From Candidatus Adamsella avium (GTDB lineage: Bacteria > Cyanobacteriota > Vampirovibrionia > Gastranaerophilales > CAJFVJ01), in assembly GCA_904420445.1 (NCBI GenBank), contig CAJFVJ010000001.1, positions 129,266-193,265 on the forward strand: a stretch of 64,000 nucleotides of DNA, in the 5' to 3' direction. Each line of letters begins with the position of its first letter. Positions within the stretch are counted from its first letter, which is position 1. A program made the translations under genes and the position numbers. This document shows, piece by piece, positions 1 to 8,112 of this stretch. The notes under the pieces are model-generated. The model saw only the letters and a list, made by a program, of their open reading frames with translations. It ran no database searches and was not told the origin of the DNA.

Positions 1-539
1 TCAACACCATAGAAAAATATCTGAAAGAATATGACGCAACCCTTGAATATATTCTGAATACTCACGGGCATGTAGACCACATATCAGGTAACTTTGAAAT
101 CCAAACAAAGCTGGGGGCTAAAGCACTGTTAAATAAGCTTGATATGCCTCTTGTAGACCTCTTTGAACAACAAATAGAACTCTTCGGACTTCCTCCAGAA
201 ACAAAGCCTGCTATCGACGGTAACCTTGAAGACGGGCAAATTGTCGAATGCGGGGACATCAAGCTGAAAGTAATCCATACCCCGGGGCATTCACCTGGAG
301 GTGTCTGCCTGCTAGATGAAAAAAATAAAATGCTGTTCTCTGGGGATACACTGTTTTTCAACTCCGTAGGCAGAACTGATTTGATGGGCGGGTCTTTTGA
401 CACTCTTGAAAAATCCGTTGAAGACAAACTTTTTCTCCTTGACCCGTCGATAACCGTCTACCCAGGGCATGGCTGCGAAACCACAATAGAACGGGAAAAG
501 AAATCAAATCCCTTCTTCGGCGAAATCAGATTTGTTTAA
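1..539 (+). CDS. Metallo-beta-lactamase-fold hydrolase (glyoxalase II-like), 5' end outside window
   Basis: The reading frame is open from the first bases, so the start lies upstream of the window. Near the left edge it encodes THGHVDH, the HxHxDH metal-binding motif. Further on come HTPGHSPGG (third His), SGDTLF with GRTDL (bridging Asp), and YPGHG (last metal His). This set is the full dinuclear-metal site of the glyoxalase II/MBL-fold hydrolase family, so the part we see looks catalytically intact and is probably cytoplasmic. The substrate cannot be told from sequence; hydroxyacyl-thioester hydrolases and persulfide dioxygenase-like proteins share these motifs. The stop codon TAA (537-539) is also the first three bases of the target-site duplication of the palindromic element that follows. 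Confidence 0.85.
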   Translation, partial: NTIEKYLKEYDATLEYILNTHGHVDHISGNFEIQTKLGAKALLNKLDMPLVDLFEQQIELFGLPPETKPAIDGNLEDGQIVECGDIKLKVIHTPGHSPGGVCLLDEKNKMLFSGDTLFFNSVGRTDLMGGSFDTLEKSVEDKLFLLDPSITVYPGHGCETTIEREKKSNPFFGEIRFV

Positions 540-545
540 AAAAGC

Positions 546-693
546 GATTTATATAGCAAATTCCACAGATACTATTAAAAGTCTGTCATTCTGAGGGCTT
601 TAGCCTGAAGAATCCTTTTTGTTTAGATACTTCGCTAACGCTCAGTATGACGTTGTTTTGGAAATTTTTGGTGGAATTTGCTATATAAGTTCC
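546..693 (+). mobile_element. MITE-like palindromic element, copy 1
   Basis: This 148-bp element has near-complementary ends: GATTTATATAGCAAATTCC on the left and GGAATTTGCTATATAAGTTCC (one base trimmed here: GAATTTGCTATATAAGTTCC) on the right. An inner inverted pair GTCATTCTGAG / CTCAGTATGAC makes almost the whole unit a long hairpin. It is bounded by the exact 9-bp direct repeats TAAAAAAGC (537-545 and 694-702), as expected for a target-site duplication. No open reading frame of note lies inside. Three relatives occur at 18308, 21865 and 53104. It lies between the hydrolase stop codon and nusB. Confidence 0.85.
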
Positions 694-765
694 TAAAAAA
701 GCTCTTTAAAAAAAATCTTCTTTATGTCTTAATTTATTAAACAGAGTCAAATAAGGGAAAATGAA

Positions 766-1425
766 ATGAACGCAAGAAGAGCAGCAAGAGAGCTCAGTTT
801 GATACTTTTTTCTCAGCTGACAAAAAAGGCAGATAAATTAGATAACGAAAAAATAATAAACTTACTCCTGAAAACTGTAAGAACAATGACAAGTGTTGCA
901 AGAGACGAGCTTGAACTGACGACATCGTCGCTTCTTGAAATGCAGGAATATCTCGATAATCTCGAAATAGAACATCCGGCAAACCTCAAAAGACCAATAG
1001 ACAGCGAAAATCTTCCCGTTCCGATTCCTCTTACATCGGATATGAACGGCAGGGTAAATTCTTTGCTTAACGTTGCGGAAAAATCTTTTCAGGCAATTGA
1101 GATAGCTGAAATGGTTATCCTCTCGCAGTCAAATGATGTCTTTGAATATATCATCAAAATCATCAAAAATTACAAAGAACATCAGGACGAAATTAAAGAC
1201 CAGATTGCAAATTGTGCAATCGGCTGGGATATCAGCCGTCTTATAAAAATAGACCATGACATTCTCAATATAGCCGTAACAGAACTCCTTTATGTACAGG
1301 ATGCACCGATAAAAGTCGTTATAGATGAAGCTGTCGAACTTGCAAAAAAATACAGCACCGAAGACAGTTCATCTTTCATTAACGGAGTCCTCGGACAAAT
1401 CGTCAAAACAAACGCACTTAAATAA
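766..1425 (+). CDS. nusB: Transcription antitermination factor NusB
   Basis: The 219-residue product has the NusB fold signature. The N-terminus has NARRAARELSLILFSQL, and the C-terminal half has a helix rich in DHDILNIAVTELLY followed by PIKVVIDEAVELAKKY and SSFINGVLGQI. NusB pairs with NusE (S10) on boxA RNA during rRNA antitermination. It is longer than the ~140-residue E. coli protein; cyanobacterial NusB proteins are also long, with an insert between the two helical halves (here about residues 45-120). The ATG follows AAGGGAAAATGAA. It is the first gene of a tight run with ftsY (15-bp gap) and ffh (14-bp gap), so co-transcription is likely. Confidence 0.93.
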   Translation: MNARRAARELSLILFSQLTKKADKLDNEKIINLLLKTVRTMTSVARDELELTTSSLLEMQEYLDNLEIEHPANLKRPIDSENLPVPIPLTSDMNGRVNSLLNVAEKSFQAIEIAEMVILSQSNDVFEYIIKIIKNYKEHQDEIKDQIANCAIGWDISRLIKIDHDILNIAVTELLYVQDAPIKVVIDEAVELAKKYSTEDSSSFINGVLGQIVKTNALK

Positions 1426-1440
1426 ACTCTAAGGATACAG

Positions 1441-2403
1441 ATGTTCGAATTTTTCAAAAAGAAAGAAGAAAACGCTGAAAATAAAGAAGAAAAGAAAGGT
1501 TTTAGCCTCTCTTTTTCTATGTTCAAAAACATAATCTCTAAAACTCAGAACGCTATCTCTGAAAGCGTATCTGAAATAGTTTCTTCAAAACAAAAAATAG
1601 ACGACGACATGCTAGATGAGATGGAAGAAACACTTATTAAGGCAGACATAGGTCTTGATACAGCAGTCAGCGTTGTGGATAAGCTACGTGAAAGACAAAA
1701 TAAACTTACCCCTGATGATATAAAACCTTTTTTGAAAAACGAATTCAATACAATCCTCAAAGAAGCAGGCGAATGCAAAATCCATCTGAAAGACGGGCTC
1801 AATATATTTCTCATCACAGGCGTAAACGGAGCAGGCAAAACAACTCTCATAGGCAAACTTGCTTATCAATACAAAAATGAAGGGAAACGAGTGCTCATAG
1901 CTGCAGCAGACACCTTCAGAGCGGCAGCGGAAGAACAGCTCGAAATTTGGAGCAACAGAGCGGGCGCCGACATAGTCAGAAAAGACGGTGCCGACCCGGC
2001 TTCTGTCGTATTTGATGCAATCAAAAAAGCACAGGCAGAGAATTACGACATACTCCTCATTGACACGGCAGGCAGGCTGCAAAACAAATTCAATCTTATG
2101 GAAGAGTTGAAAAAAATTGTCAGAGTCATCAAAAAAGAAGCGCCCGAGCAAATAACCGAAAGCCTGCTTGTTATTGACGCCAATACGGGTCAAAACGGAC
2201 TCAAACAGGCAGAAGTGTTCAAGGATGCAACAGACCTGAGTTCAATAGCAATCACCAAACTCGACGGCTCGGCTAAAGGTGGTATAATTATAGCCATAGC
2301 AAAAGAAATGAAGCTTCCTGTCAAATTGATAGGAGTGGGAGAAAAAATGACCGATCTGAAAGAATTCAACTCCGATTATTTTACAGATGCTTTATTTGAC
2401 TAA
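1441..2403 (+). CDS. ftsY: Signal recognition particle receptor FtsY
   Basis: The 320-residue SRP GTPase receptor docks ribosome-nascent-chain-SRP complexes at the membrane. A short charged A region of about 30 residues (many Glu and Lys) precedes the N domain. The G domain carries P-loop GVNGAGKTTLIGKLA, the insertion-box segment AADTFRAAAEEQLEIW, DTAGRL and TKLDGSAKGG, all intact. The very short acidic N-terminus differs from E. coli FtsY and resembles compact FtsY proteins of many other bacteria. The ffh gene follows after 14 bp, so both partners of the targeting heterodimer are encoded together. Confidence 0.96.
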   Translation: MFEFFKKKEENAENKEEKKGFSLSFSMFKNIISKTQNAISESVSEIVSSKQKIDDDMLDEMEETLIKADIGLDTAVSVVDKLRERQNKLTPDDIKPFLKNEFNTILKEAGECKIHLKDGLNIFLITGVNGAGKTTLIGKLAYQYKNEGKRVLIAAADTFRAAAEEQLEIWSNRAGADIVRKDGADPASVVFDAIKKAQAENYDILLIDTAGRLQNKFNLMEELKKIVRVIKKEAPEQITESLLVIDANTGQNGLKQAEVFKDATDLSSIAITKLDGSAKGGIIIAIAKEMKLPVKLIGVGEKMTDLKEFNSDYFTDALFD

Positions 2404-2417
2404 CCAAAGGGAAAAAT

Positions 2418-3791
2418 ATGTTCGACAGCTTATCAGAAAAACTTCAAAATATAATCCAAAATACCTCATCAAAAAAACTTGATGAAGATAATATGGCTGA
2501 TGCCTTGCGTGAAGTAAGAAGAGCGCTCCTTGAAGCAGATGTAAACCTCAAAGTAGTAAGAGCGTTCATATCAACAATCAAAGACAGAGCGGAAGGCGAA
2601 CAAATCCTCAAAGGAGTTAACGCCTCCCAGCAGCTTGTAAAAATTGTCTATGATGAGATGACAAAACTTTTGGGGTCAGAAAATAAACCTCTTTCAACCG
2701 CAGGCTCTCCGAATTTGATTATGTTATTCGGATTGCAGGGTTCAGGGAAAACGACAAGCGCTGCAAAACTGGCTCTTCGATTACGCAAAGACGGAAGAAA
2801 TCCGCTTCTTGTGGCAGCCGATGTTTATCGTCCAGCAGCTATCAAACAACTGCAAACACTCGGAAAACAAATCGGTGTCGATGTCTTCACAATAGACGGT
2901 TCAACAGACGTAAGAGATATTGTCGCAAAAGCAATAGACTACGCAAAAGAAAAAGGCTTAAATTCTGTAATTATCGATACGGCAGGTCGTCTGCAAATTG
3001 ACACTCAAATGATGGCAGAACTTGTGCTGATTGAAAGATTTTATAACCCCGCCGAAAAACTTCTTGTCATTGATTCAATGACAGGTCAGGAGGCAATCAA
3101 CGTCGCTCAAACATTCAACGAACAGCTTGATGTAACGGGGATAATCCTCACAAAACTCGATGGAGATGCAAGAGGTGGTGCTGCGCTCAGCGTTGTTCAC
3201 TCAACAGGAAAGCCGATTAAATTCACCGGCATGGGTGAAAAAATTGTTGAACTCGACCCGTTTTATCCTGACCGTATGGCTCAGAGAATTCTCGGCATGG
3301 GTGATATTATCTCTCTTGTCGAAAAAGCTCAGGAAAAAATTGACCTCGAACAGGCAAAAGAAATGGAGAAAAAAATGTTCTCAAAAGAGTTTTCTCTTGA
3401 GGACTTCATGAACATCCAAAAACAAATGAAGATGCTAGGCTCGCTGGACCAAATTATGGGCATGCTCCCAATCCCGGGCATATCAAAAAAAGACAAAGAC
3501 CAGATAGCTCACCTTGGAGAAAAACATCTCAAACAGGTCGAATCAATTATCCAAAGCATGACTCCTCAGGAGAGGAAAAAACCTGATATCCTAAACGGAA
3601 GCAGAAGAAAAAGAATTGCAAAAGGCTGCGGACTCGATGTCGCTGTCATAAACAAATTCCTCAAAGACTTTGAAAACATGAAAAAAATGATGCAGCAATT
3701 CAACAAAATGAAAGGAAATCTAGGAGCCCTAAAAGGAAAAAGACTTCCTCATCAACAGTTCAGACCTCCAATTCGAGGAAAAAGGTTTTAA
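2418..3791 (+). CDS. ffh: Signal recognition particle protein Ffh (SRP54)
   Basis: The 457-residue SRP54 homologue shows the NG GTPase domain with GLQGSGKTTSAAKLA, AADVYRPAAIKQL, DTAGRLQID and TKLDGDARGG. A Met-rich M domain from about residue 300 contains GSRRKRIAKGCG, the 4.5S RNA-binding helix-turn-helix. The C-terminal tail is rich in Met, Gln and Lys. It binds signal sequences and SRP RNA, then FtsY, for co-translational membrane targeting. The ATG at 2418 is preceded by AAAGGGAAAAAT. Length and motif order are ordinary for the family. Confidence 0.97.
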   Translation: MFDSLSEKLQNIIQNTSSKKLDEDNMADALREVRRALLEADVNLKVVRAFISTIKDRAEGEQILKGVNASQQLVKIVYDEMTKLLGSENKPLSTAGSPNLIMLFGLQGSGKTTSAAKLALRLRKDGRNPLLVAADVYRPAAIKQLQTLGKQIGVDVFTIDGSTDVRDIVAKAIDYAKEKGLNSVIIDTAGRLQIDTQMMAELVLIERFYNPAEKLLVIDSMTGQEAINVAQTFNEQLDVTGIILTKLDGDARGGAALSVVHSTGKPIKFTGMGEKIVELDPFYPDRMAQRILGMGDIISLVEKAQEKIDLEQAKEMEKKMFSKEFSLEDFMNIQKQMKMLGSLDQIMGMLPIPGISKKDKDQIAHLGEKHLKQVESIIQSMTPQERKKPDILNGSRRKRIAKGCGLDVAVINKFLKDFENMKKMMQQFNKMKGNLGALKGKRLPHQQFRPPIRGKRF

Positions 3792-3935
3792 AAATAATTT
3801 TCTTGCTTAACTTCTTTTGTTGTGATAACTATATATTACTGTTGGTATAAAGTTTTTATCCTCTCCAGCAAAAACAATATACTAACTTCGCGGCAACGAA
3901 ATCAATTTTAATTAAATAAAAGGAGAAAATTTTTC

Positions 3936-4322
3936 ATGGTAAAAATCCGTCTTAAACGTATGGGTTACAAAAAAAATCCGTTCTTTAGAATTGTAGTAAT
4001 TGACATCAGATCAAAAAGAGAAGGTGCTCCTATCGAAGAACTCGGATACTACAATCCGAAAAGCAAAGATCTGAAACTTGATAAGGCAAAAGCTCTTGAA
4101 TGGGTAAAAAAAGGTGCTCAACCGACTGATACGGTTAAATATCTTATCGAAAAAAGCGATGATGAAGGCAAACTGGTAAGAAAAGAAGCACCTGCCGAAA
4201 AGAAACTTTCAAAGAAAGCTAAAGCTAAACTGGAAGCAGAAAAAGAAGCTCAAGCAGCTGCAGCTGCCGCAGCTGAAAGCGAAGCTGCTCCGGCAGAAGA
4301 AACAGCTCAAGCAGAAGCTTAA
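3936..4322 (+). CDS. rpsP: 30S ribosomal protein S16 with Ala/Glu-rich tail
   Basis: The first ~80 residues are a standard S16: [19 protein letters not shown], then [19 protein letters not shown]. Residues ~85-128 form a low-complexity Lys/Ala/Glu tail that most S16 proteins lack; such tails exist in several phyla. The start is set by AAAGGAGAAAATTTTTC before ATG 3936. A 144-bp gap separates it from ffh, room for its own promoter, and a strong bidirectional hairpin terminator follows directly. S16 often sits next to ffh and rimM/trmD; only ffh is next to it here. Confidence 0.96.
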   Translation: MVKIRLKRMGYKKNPFFRIVVIDIRSKREGAPIEELGYYNPKSKDLKLDKAKALEWVKKGAQPTDTVKYLIEKSDDEGKLVRKEAPAEKKLSKKAKAKLEAEKEAQAAAAAAAESEAAPAEETAQAEA

Positions 4323-4342
4323 TTTTATTATAAAAAATCAAT

Positions 4343-4376
4343 AAAAAAGAGAAGATTAAAAAATCTTCTCTTTTTT
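4343..4376. terminator. Bidirectional intrinsic terminator after rpsP
   Basis: Perfect inverted repeat AAAAAAGAGAAGATT / AATCTTCTCTTTTTT with a 4-base A loop. It has a T-run in both directions, so it can end rpsP (plus) and the convergent gene at 4378 (minus). Confidence 0.85.
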
Positions 4377-4377
4377 A

Positions 4378-4737
4378 TTATTTGTCGACAAATTTCAATA
4401 TAGGTTCTATAAGAGGACCGTTGATATCTTTTTTCAACTCTCTCAGCAAATGAGGAACCGTATTAACTGTTACCGCTCTATGAGGTTGAAAAACAAAACC
4501 TTTCCCGCATTTTCCAGTATATTCAGCACGCAGACTGTACAAACCGTTGGCAAGCCTGTTTTCTTTCACAAGAACATCAAGCTCATTTGCTCTTGCAAAC
4601 TTATCCATCTTATTCAGCGAACCGGCGACAAATTTTTGTACGATTTTCGGTTTCTGTCCGATTGCATCGGCGATTTCCCGAGAGATTTTTACTCCTCTGC
4701 AGAATGTCTGCTGATTGTTTATAGATGTCAAATTCAC
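4378..4737 (-). CDS. Uncharacterised 119-residue protein, paralogue of the gene at 4843
   Basis: I do not recognise the family. The protein has no signal peptide or membrane segment and is basic. Its N-terminal 70 residues align by eye with the neighbouring gene: GVKISREIADAIGQKPKIV against GVRISKGIAFEISQKPKIM, followed by conserved spacing of Leu/Asp, ELDVLV against GLDVSI, and Y(T)GK against YSRK. The start is GTG 4737 preceded by AGAAGGAAGG at suitable spacing. The pair probably arose by tandem duplication and looks lineage-specific. It converges on rpsP across a shared terminator. Function is unknown. Confidence 0.7.
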   Translation of the reverse strand: MNLTSINNQQTFCRGVKISREIADAIGQKPKIVQKFVAGSLNKMDKFARANELDVLVKENRLANGLYSLRAEYTGKCGKGFVFQPHRAVTVNTVPHLLRELKKDINGPLIEPILKFVDK

Positions 4738-4842
4738 AATATATTACCTTCCTTCTGATATTTCCTTTAATAAAAAAAGATAAGGTAAAAACATGATATT
4801 TATATAAAAAAACACTTAATATATCTTTATAAGATATTCTCA

Positions 4843-5220
4843 TCATCTGCCATCAAACAAGAACGATTTCAATCTCTCAAACAGAGGTTTTCTGCCAAAT
4901 TTGTCAGATAGCTTTCTTTGCAAAGAAGAAAAACTCCCCCAGCTGAGAAATTTTTCTTTTTGGACGATACGTCCTCTGATATTGTCCTGTTTCCTTGAAT
5001 AATCAGCATGCAGATTATGTTTTCCCCTGCTCAAGCTCTGTTTTGTAATACTAACATCCAGTCCTTTTGCTTCGCTGTATTTATCAAAAGAATCAAGCGA
5101 GCGGAGAAGATGGTTTTGCATAATTTTCGGTTTTTGAGAAATCTCAAAAGCAATCCCTTTCGAAATTCGAACCCCCATGCCAAATGCAATATGATTGCGG
5201 TTGTTTGTTGCTATCAGCAT
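4843..5220 (-). CDS. Uncharacterised 125-residue protein, paralogue of the gene at 4378
   Basis: This is the second member of the tandem pair described at 4378. The frame extends 19 codons further upstream, but ATG 5220 is preferred: GGGG stands 6 bases upstream, and from there the N-terminus lines up with the paralogue (both have a short lead, then GV(K/R)IS). The C-terminus differs and is Phe/Lys-rich. No catalytic motif, signal peptide or membrane helix is visible. The intervening 105 bp (4738-4842) is AT-rich, without a clear terminator, so the two genes may be co-transcribed. Confidence 0.65.
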   Translation of the reverse strand: MLIATNNRNHIAFGMGVRISKGIAFEISQKPKIMQNHLLRSLDSFDKYSEAKGLDVSITKQSLSRGKHNLHADYSRKQDNIRGRIVQKEKFLSWGSFSSLQRKLSDKFGRKPLFERLKSFLFDGR

Positions 5221-5311
5221 TATTTTCCCCATAACATTCTTATTTTTACCATTATATTTAATCTCAAAAATAAACAATGATAAAGCTTGTTATAGAGAAA
5301 TATATTCAAGA

Positions 5312-6667
5312 TTATTTCTTAAATATAGTAGCAAAATCCAAAAATACCTGAAACTTTGCTATCATACGATTTTTCTTTGCTTCCGGATTTAATCTGTATA
5401 AATTTTCAAGAGCGGCTCTGGCTTCATTATACCTTTTGACACTTATATACTGTCTAACAAGTTCAGCAGTGTATTCAATCTTTGCAGGTTTTAAGTCAAC
5501 CGCTTTTTTATAATAAACTATAGAATTTTGAGTATCTTTTTTCTTAAAATATAAATAACCTATAGCAAAATAAGAAAGGTCATCTTTCGGATTTAAGACA
5601 ATAACCCTCTTATAGACCAATATAGCGTTGTCATAATCCCCCATCCCCATATAAACAGAACCGAGATGCCTGTGAGCGGTCACACTGGTCGGATTTTTTT
5701 TGAGATAATTCAAGGCTTCCTCAACTTTGGTATTTATACGCTTCTTATTCAGCTTTGTAGCCACATTTGCAGAAGAATTCGATGTGTTGGTAATATTTGC
5801 GGGATTCTGATATAAAAGTTTGATGGTGCGTATATCCCGTGCAGAAAGAGAACGTCTGTAGTTATCATCGGCATATGCATACATAATATCCGATTTATTC
5901 TGGCTATGTCCCCAAATACCAAGAGCATGCCCGAGTTCATGCAATGCCGTATTATAAACAAGCACGGGAGAATAGACTTTCCCGGATGGTGACATCGTGC
6001 TCAACTCAACTTTTGAAAGCCTAAGAAGGCTGTTAGAAGTATATTGAGGCAGTGTTGTACCGAGAGTATGATGAGTTTTTGTTATTTCAAATGTTTTGCG
6101 AGAAAAAACAACAACTATATCAGCTGATTGTGCGCTATACGCCGGAACAATCGTTGCAGTTCCTTTCAGAGCTTCTGTCCATTGTTTGACCGCCTTTTTA
6201 ACTTCATTTGAATATTCTATTGTCGTATTTGCTGTGTCAACATACACTCTTATAGGTTTTGTCCTGTCCCATCTGACATACATCCCGTTTGATGTAACGG
6301 CGTTGTTTATATAATTGTCATACTGATTCGACGAAGAGTTGACAGGTTTGTAAAAACCGTTAGGGTCAAGCGAAATCAGTGCCTTCTTCGACATCGAAGC
6401 GGCATAAGAATCAGGATCCATTCTGATTATTGTATGAAACTCAGAAATAGCCCGTTCTTTTTCGCCAAGACGAACACAACAAATGGCATAATAATATCGC
6501 GAACTCAAATCATAGTTATTTAGGTCTATTGCCTTTGAAAAAGTCGTTCTTGCCGCTTGATAATTTTTCTTGTTGAATAAACTTACTCCCTGCTGAAAAT
6601 ATGTAGCCCCGAAAGAGGAAGCAGCAAAAGCAAATGAGATTATTAAAGCTAAAAATACCTTTTTCAT
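5312..6667 (-). CDS. Secreted matrixin-like metalloprotease flanked by TPR repeats
   Basis: The product is 451 residues from ATG 6667 (the frame also offers TTG one codon earlier). An N-terminal signal peptide (KKVFLALIISFAFAASSFGA) predicts export. A first TPR block (about residues 22-100) is followed by a metzincin catalytic domain with HELGHALGIWGH, the HExxHxxGxxH zinc site, and SDIMY as the Met-turn. A second TPR block fills the last ~130 residues. A zinc protease sandwiched between TPRs suggests a protease held in a periplasmic or surface complex, an inference. The gene lies 10 bp downstream of a second, shorter matrixin gene, so they are probably one operon. Confidence 0.85.
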   Translation of the reverse strand: MKKVFLALIISFAFAASSFGATYFQQGVSLFNKKNYQAARTTFSKAIDLNNYDLSSRYYYAICCVRLGEKERAISEFHTIIRMDPDSYAASMSKKALISLDPNGFYKPVNSSSNQYDNYINNAVTSNGMYVRWDRTKPIRVYVDTANTTIEYSNEVKKAVKQWTEALKGTATIVPAYSAQSADIVVVFSRKTFEITKTHHTLGTTLPQYTSNSLLRLSKVELSTMSPSGKVYSPVLVYNTALHELGHALGIWGHSQNKSDIMYAYADDNYRRSLSARDIRTIKLLYQNPANITNTSNSSANVATKLNKKRINTKVEEALNYLKKNPTSVTAHRHLGSVYMGMGDYDNAILVYKRVIVLNPKDDLSYFAIGYLYFKKKDTQNSIVYYKKAVDLKPAKIEYTAELVRQYISVKRYNEARAALENLYRLNPEAKKNRMIAKFQVFLDFATIFKK

Positions 6668-6680
6668 CAAAAAAATATGC

Positions 6681-7322
6681 CTAAATATTAGAATGAGTAT
6701 GTGTTATATCAGCAGGAGTAGAATAAAGCATTCTTATTGTCTTTTTATCACGGGCAGTAAGCACCTGTCTTGTAGTATGTGAAAGCGGACGGATAGCAGG
6801 ATACATAATATCTCCGTAATAAGGACTGTGCCCCCAAATACCAAGAGCATGACCCGCTTCATGCAACGCTGTGTTATAAACTGCAATATGTGTATAGTCA
6901 CTTCCTGAATTTTTCTTTGTGCCTATTTTTATTTCCATCTTTCCAAGACGATTTTGCAAATCTTTTCTTTCCCAAATTATTTTTGTATACCCGAGAGTTT
7001 TCTCCATATTCGGCTTTTTATTTACCTGCTCAAAAGTACAAACTATATGTGCGTCATGAGGGTCTGAAACAAACTCTATGTCCATAACTCCCGAGAGAGC
7101 ATCACGCCACTTCTCAAAAGCTTTTCTAACTTCATCAGACCACTGCAGCGAAACTTGAGATTTGTCTATATAAACTCTGATAGGTTCATTATTATCCCAT
7201 CTTATATAATACCTCTGCCCCAATTTTGTGCTTGTAAGATAGTTATCATTCGTCGCCATGGCTGGCAAAACACAAACAAAACTCATAAAAAATAAAAATA
7301 CAATAAGAAAAAACTTTTTCAT
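6681..7322 (-). CDS. Secreted matrixin-like zinc metalloprotease
   Basis: The 213-residue product from ATG 7322 starts with a clean signal peptide (KKFFLIVFLFFMSFVCVLPAMA); the frame could begin six codons earlier at 7340. After it comes a peptidase M10A-like domain: KPIRVYxD-type strand (EPIRVYIDKSQ), HEAGHALGIWGH zinc motif, and GDIMYPA Met-turn. No propeptide cysteine switch is obvious. It shares the core with the gene at 5312 but lacks TPRs, so the two may be secreted partners with different anchoring. A hairpin terminator of the upstream gene ends just before it. Confidence 0.85.
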   Translation of the reverse strand: MKKFFLIVFLFFMSFVCVLPAMATNDNYLTSTKLGQRYYIRWDNNEPIRVYIDKSQVSLQWSDEVRKAFEKWRDALSGVMDIEFVSDPHDAHIVCTFEQVNKKPNMEKTLGYTKIIWERKDLQNRLGKMEIKIGTKKNSGSDYTHIAVYNTALHEAGHALGIWGHSPYYGDIMYPAIRPLSHTTRQVLTARDKKTIRMLYSTPADITHTHSNI

Positions 7323-7341
7323 CTTAACGTAAATCCTCATG

Positions 7342-7378
7342 TAAAAATGACTTTGCCTATAAAAAAAGACAAAGTCAT
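7342..7378 (-). terminator. Intrinsic terminator of the 72-residue gene
   Basis: Inverted repeat ATGACTTTG / CAAAGTCAT (7347-7355, 7370-7378), 14-base T-rich loop. On the minus strand it is followed by TTTTT, which fits termination of the gene ending at 7404. Confidence 0.65.
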
Positions 7379-7403
7379 TATAACATTTGAATTTATATAA
7401 TAT

Positions 7404-7622
7404 CTATACTTCAATTACCTGAGGTAGCTCAACATCGGGAGTACCTAATACTCTCACCAACTCAAGCACAGTCGCCTTCATCTGACATCTTTGAGAGCTT
7501 CCTCTGAAAAAATCATTGTAAAAACAACCGTTGCAAACACAACCTCTTTTGTAACATTCTACGGCAGTACTGGTCCATCTTCTGACGGAAGCCGCTCTTC
7601 CCAAATCTCGTGATCTTAACAC
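7404..7622 (-). CDS. Small Cys-rich protein, possible metal site
   Basis: The 72-residue product starts at GTG 7622, which has the strong Shine-Dalgarno GGAGGAA nine bases upstream. A cluster of five cysteines (C23, C28, C30, C33, C46) in ECYKRGCVCNGCFY and SSQRCQMK suggests a small zinc or iron-sulfur site. The last part, VLELVRVLGTPDVELP, looks like a short helix plus tail. I do not recognise a named family. A promoter of its own lies at 7686-7713 and a terminator at 7342-7378, so it is a monocistronic unit and very probably real. Confidence 0.7.
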   Translation of the reverse strand: MLRSRDLGRAASVRRWTSTAVECYKRGCVCNGCFYNDFFRGSSQRCQMKATVLELVRVLGTPDVELPQVIEV

Positions 7623-7685
7623 TAATACATTCCTCCGATTCCCTCACCCCTATTGACTTAAGATTGTCCACAAACACCTAAAAAG

Positions 7686-7713
7686 ATTGTAAATTCTCTA
7701 TTGATAAAGTCAA
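7686..7713 (-). promoter_or_regulatory. Sigma70-type promoter for the Cys-rich gene
   Basis: On the minus strand TTGACT (7713-7708), 16-base spacer, TACAAT (7691-7686). The predicted transcript starts near 7679, about 57 bases before the GTG. Confidence 0.55.
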
Positions 7714-8112
7714 TGTTTAATAATGATTATAAACATTAAGTTGTAAAATACAACAAAGAATTGAACAATTATTACATTACTAAACAATTGCCTCAATACT
7801 GCACCCTGTAACGCTTAAGCATGTATGAAATCCGCCTTTTACTTATCCCGACATGGTCTTCATGATTACAATTCCCAAAACATGGGCTGAACATGGTTTT
7901 CCATGTTTTTGAAAAATAGAAATCACGGCATTTTTAACAATATTTTTACAAAAGCTTGATTTTTTTCAAGAAAGTGCTAGAAATTTTTCAACAGAAAATT
8001 TTAATTTTTTTAAACTATATGTTAATATATATTTATAGAAATTATTATTTTGTAATATTTCTATGTTTATTTTAAAATTTGTAAAGTAGTAATTGTACAG
8101 GGCAATAAGGAA
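7714..8112. other. AT-rich intergenic region upstream of the rpaB-like gene
   Basis: No gene is visible here. It contains a small perfect hairpin AACATGG-TTTT-CCATGTT (7890-7907) followed by TTTG. The stretch 7975-8090 is very AT-rich and probably holds the promoter of the regulator; no single -35/-10 pair stands out. A run at 8080-8100 carries TTTGTAAA and ATTGTACA six bases apart, similar to halves of the cyanobacterial HLR1 site but with the wrong spacing. Confidence 0.4.

Noticed and set aside
7664..7672. TTGTCCACA, one mismatch from a DnaA box, in an AT-rich region
   Set aside because: Only one box was found and no dnaA, dnaN, gyrB or rpmH gene is near; it is probably chance.
7771..7788. 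ATTACATT-AC-TAAACAAT, resembling the cyanobacterial HLR1 site of RpaB
   Set aside because: The second half has two mismatches and the region is AT-rich, so it is not separable from chance by eye.
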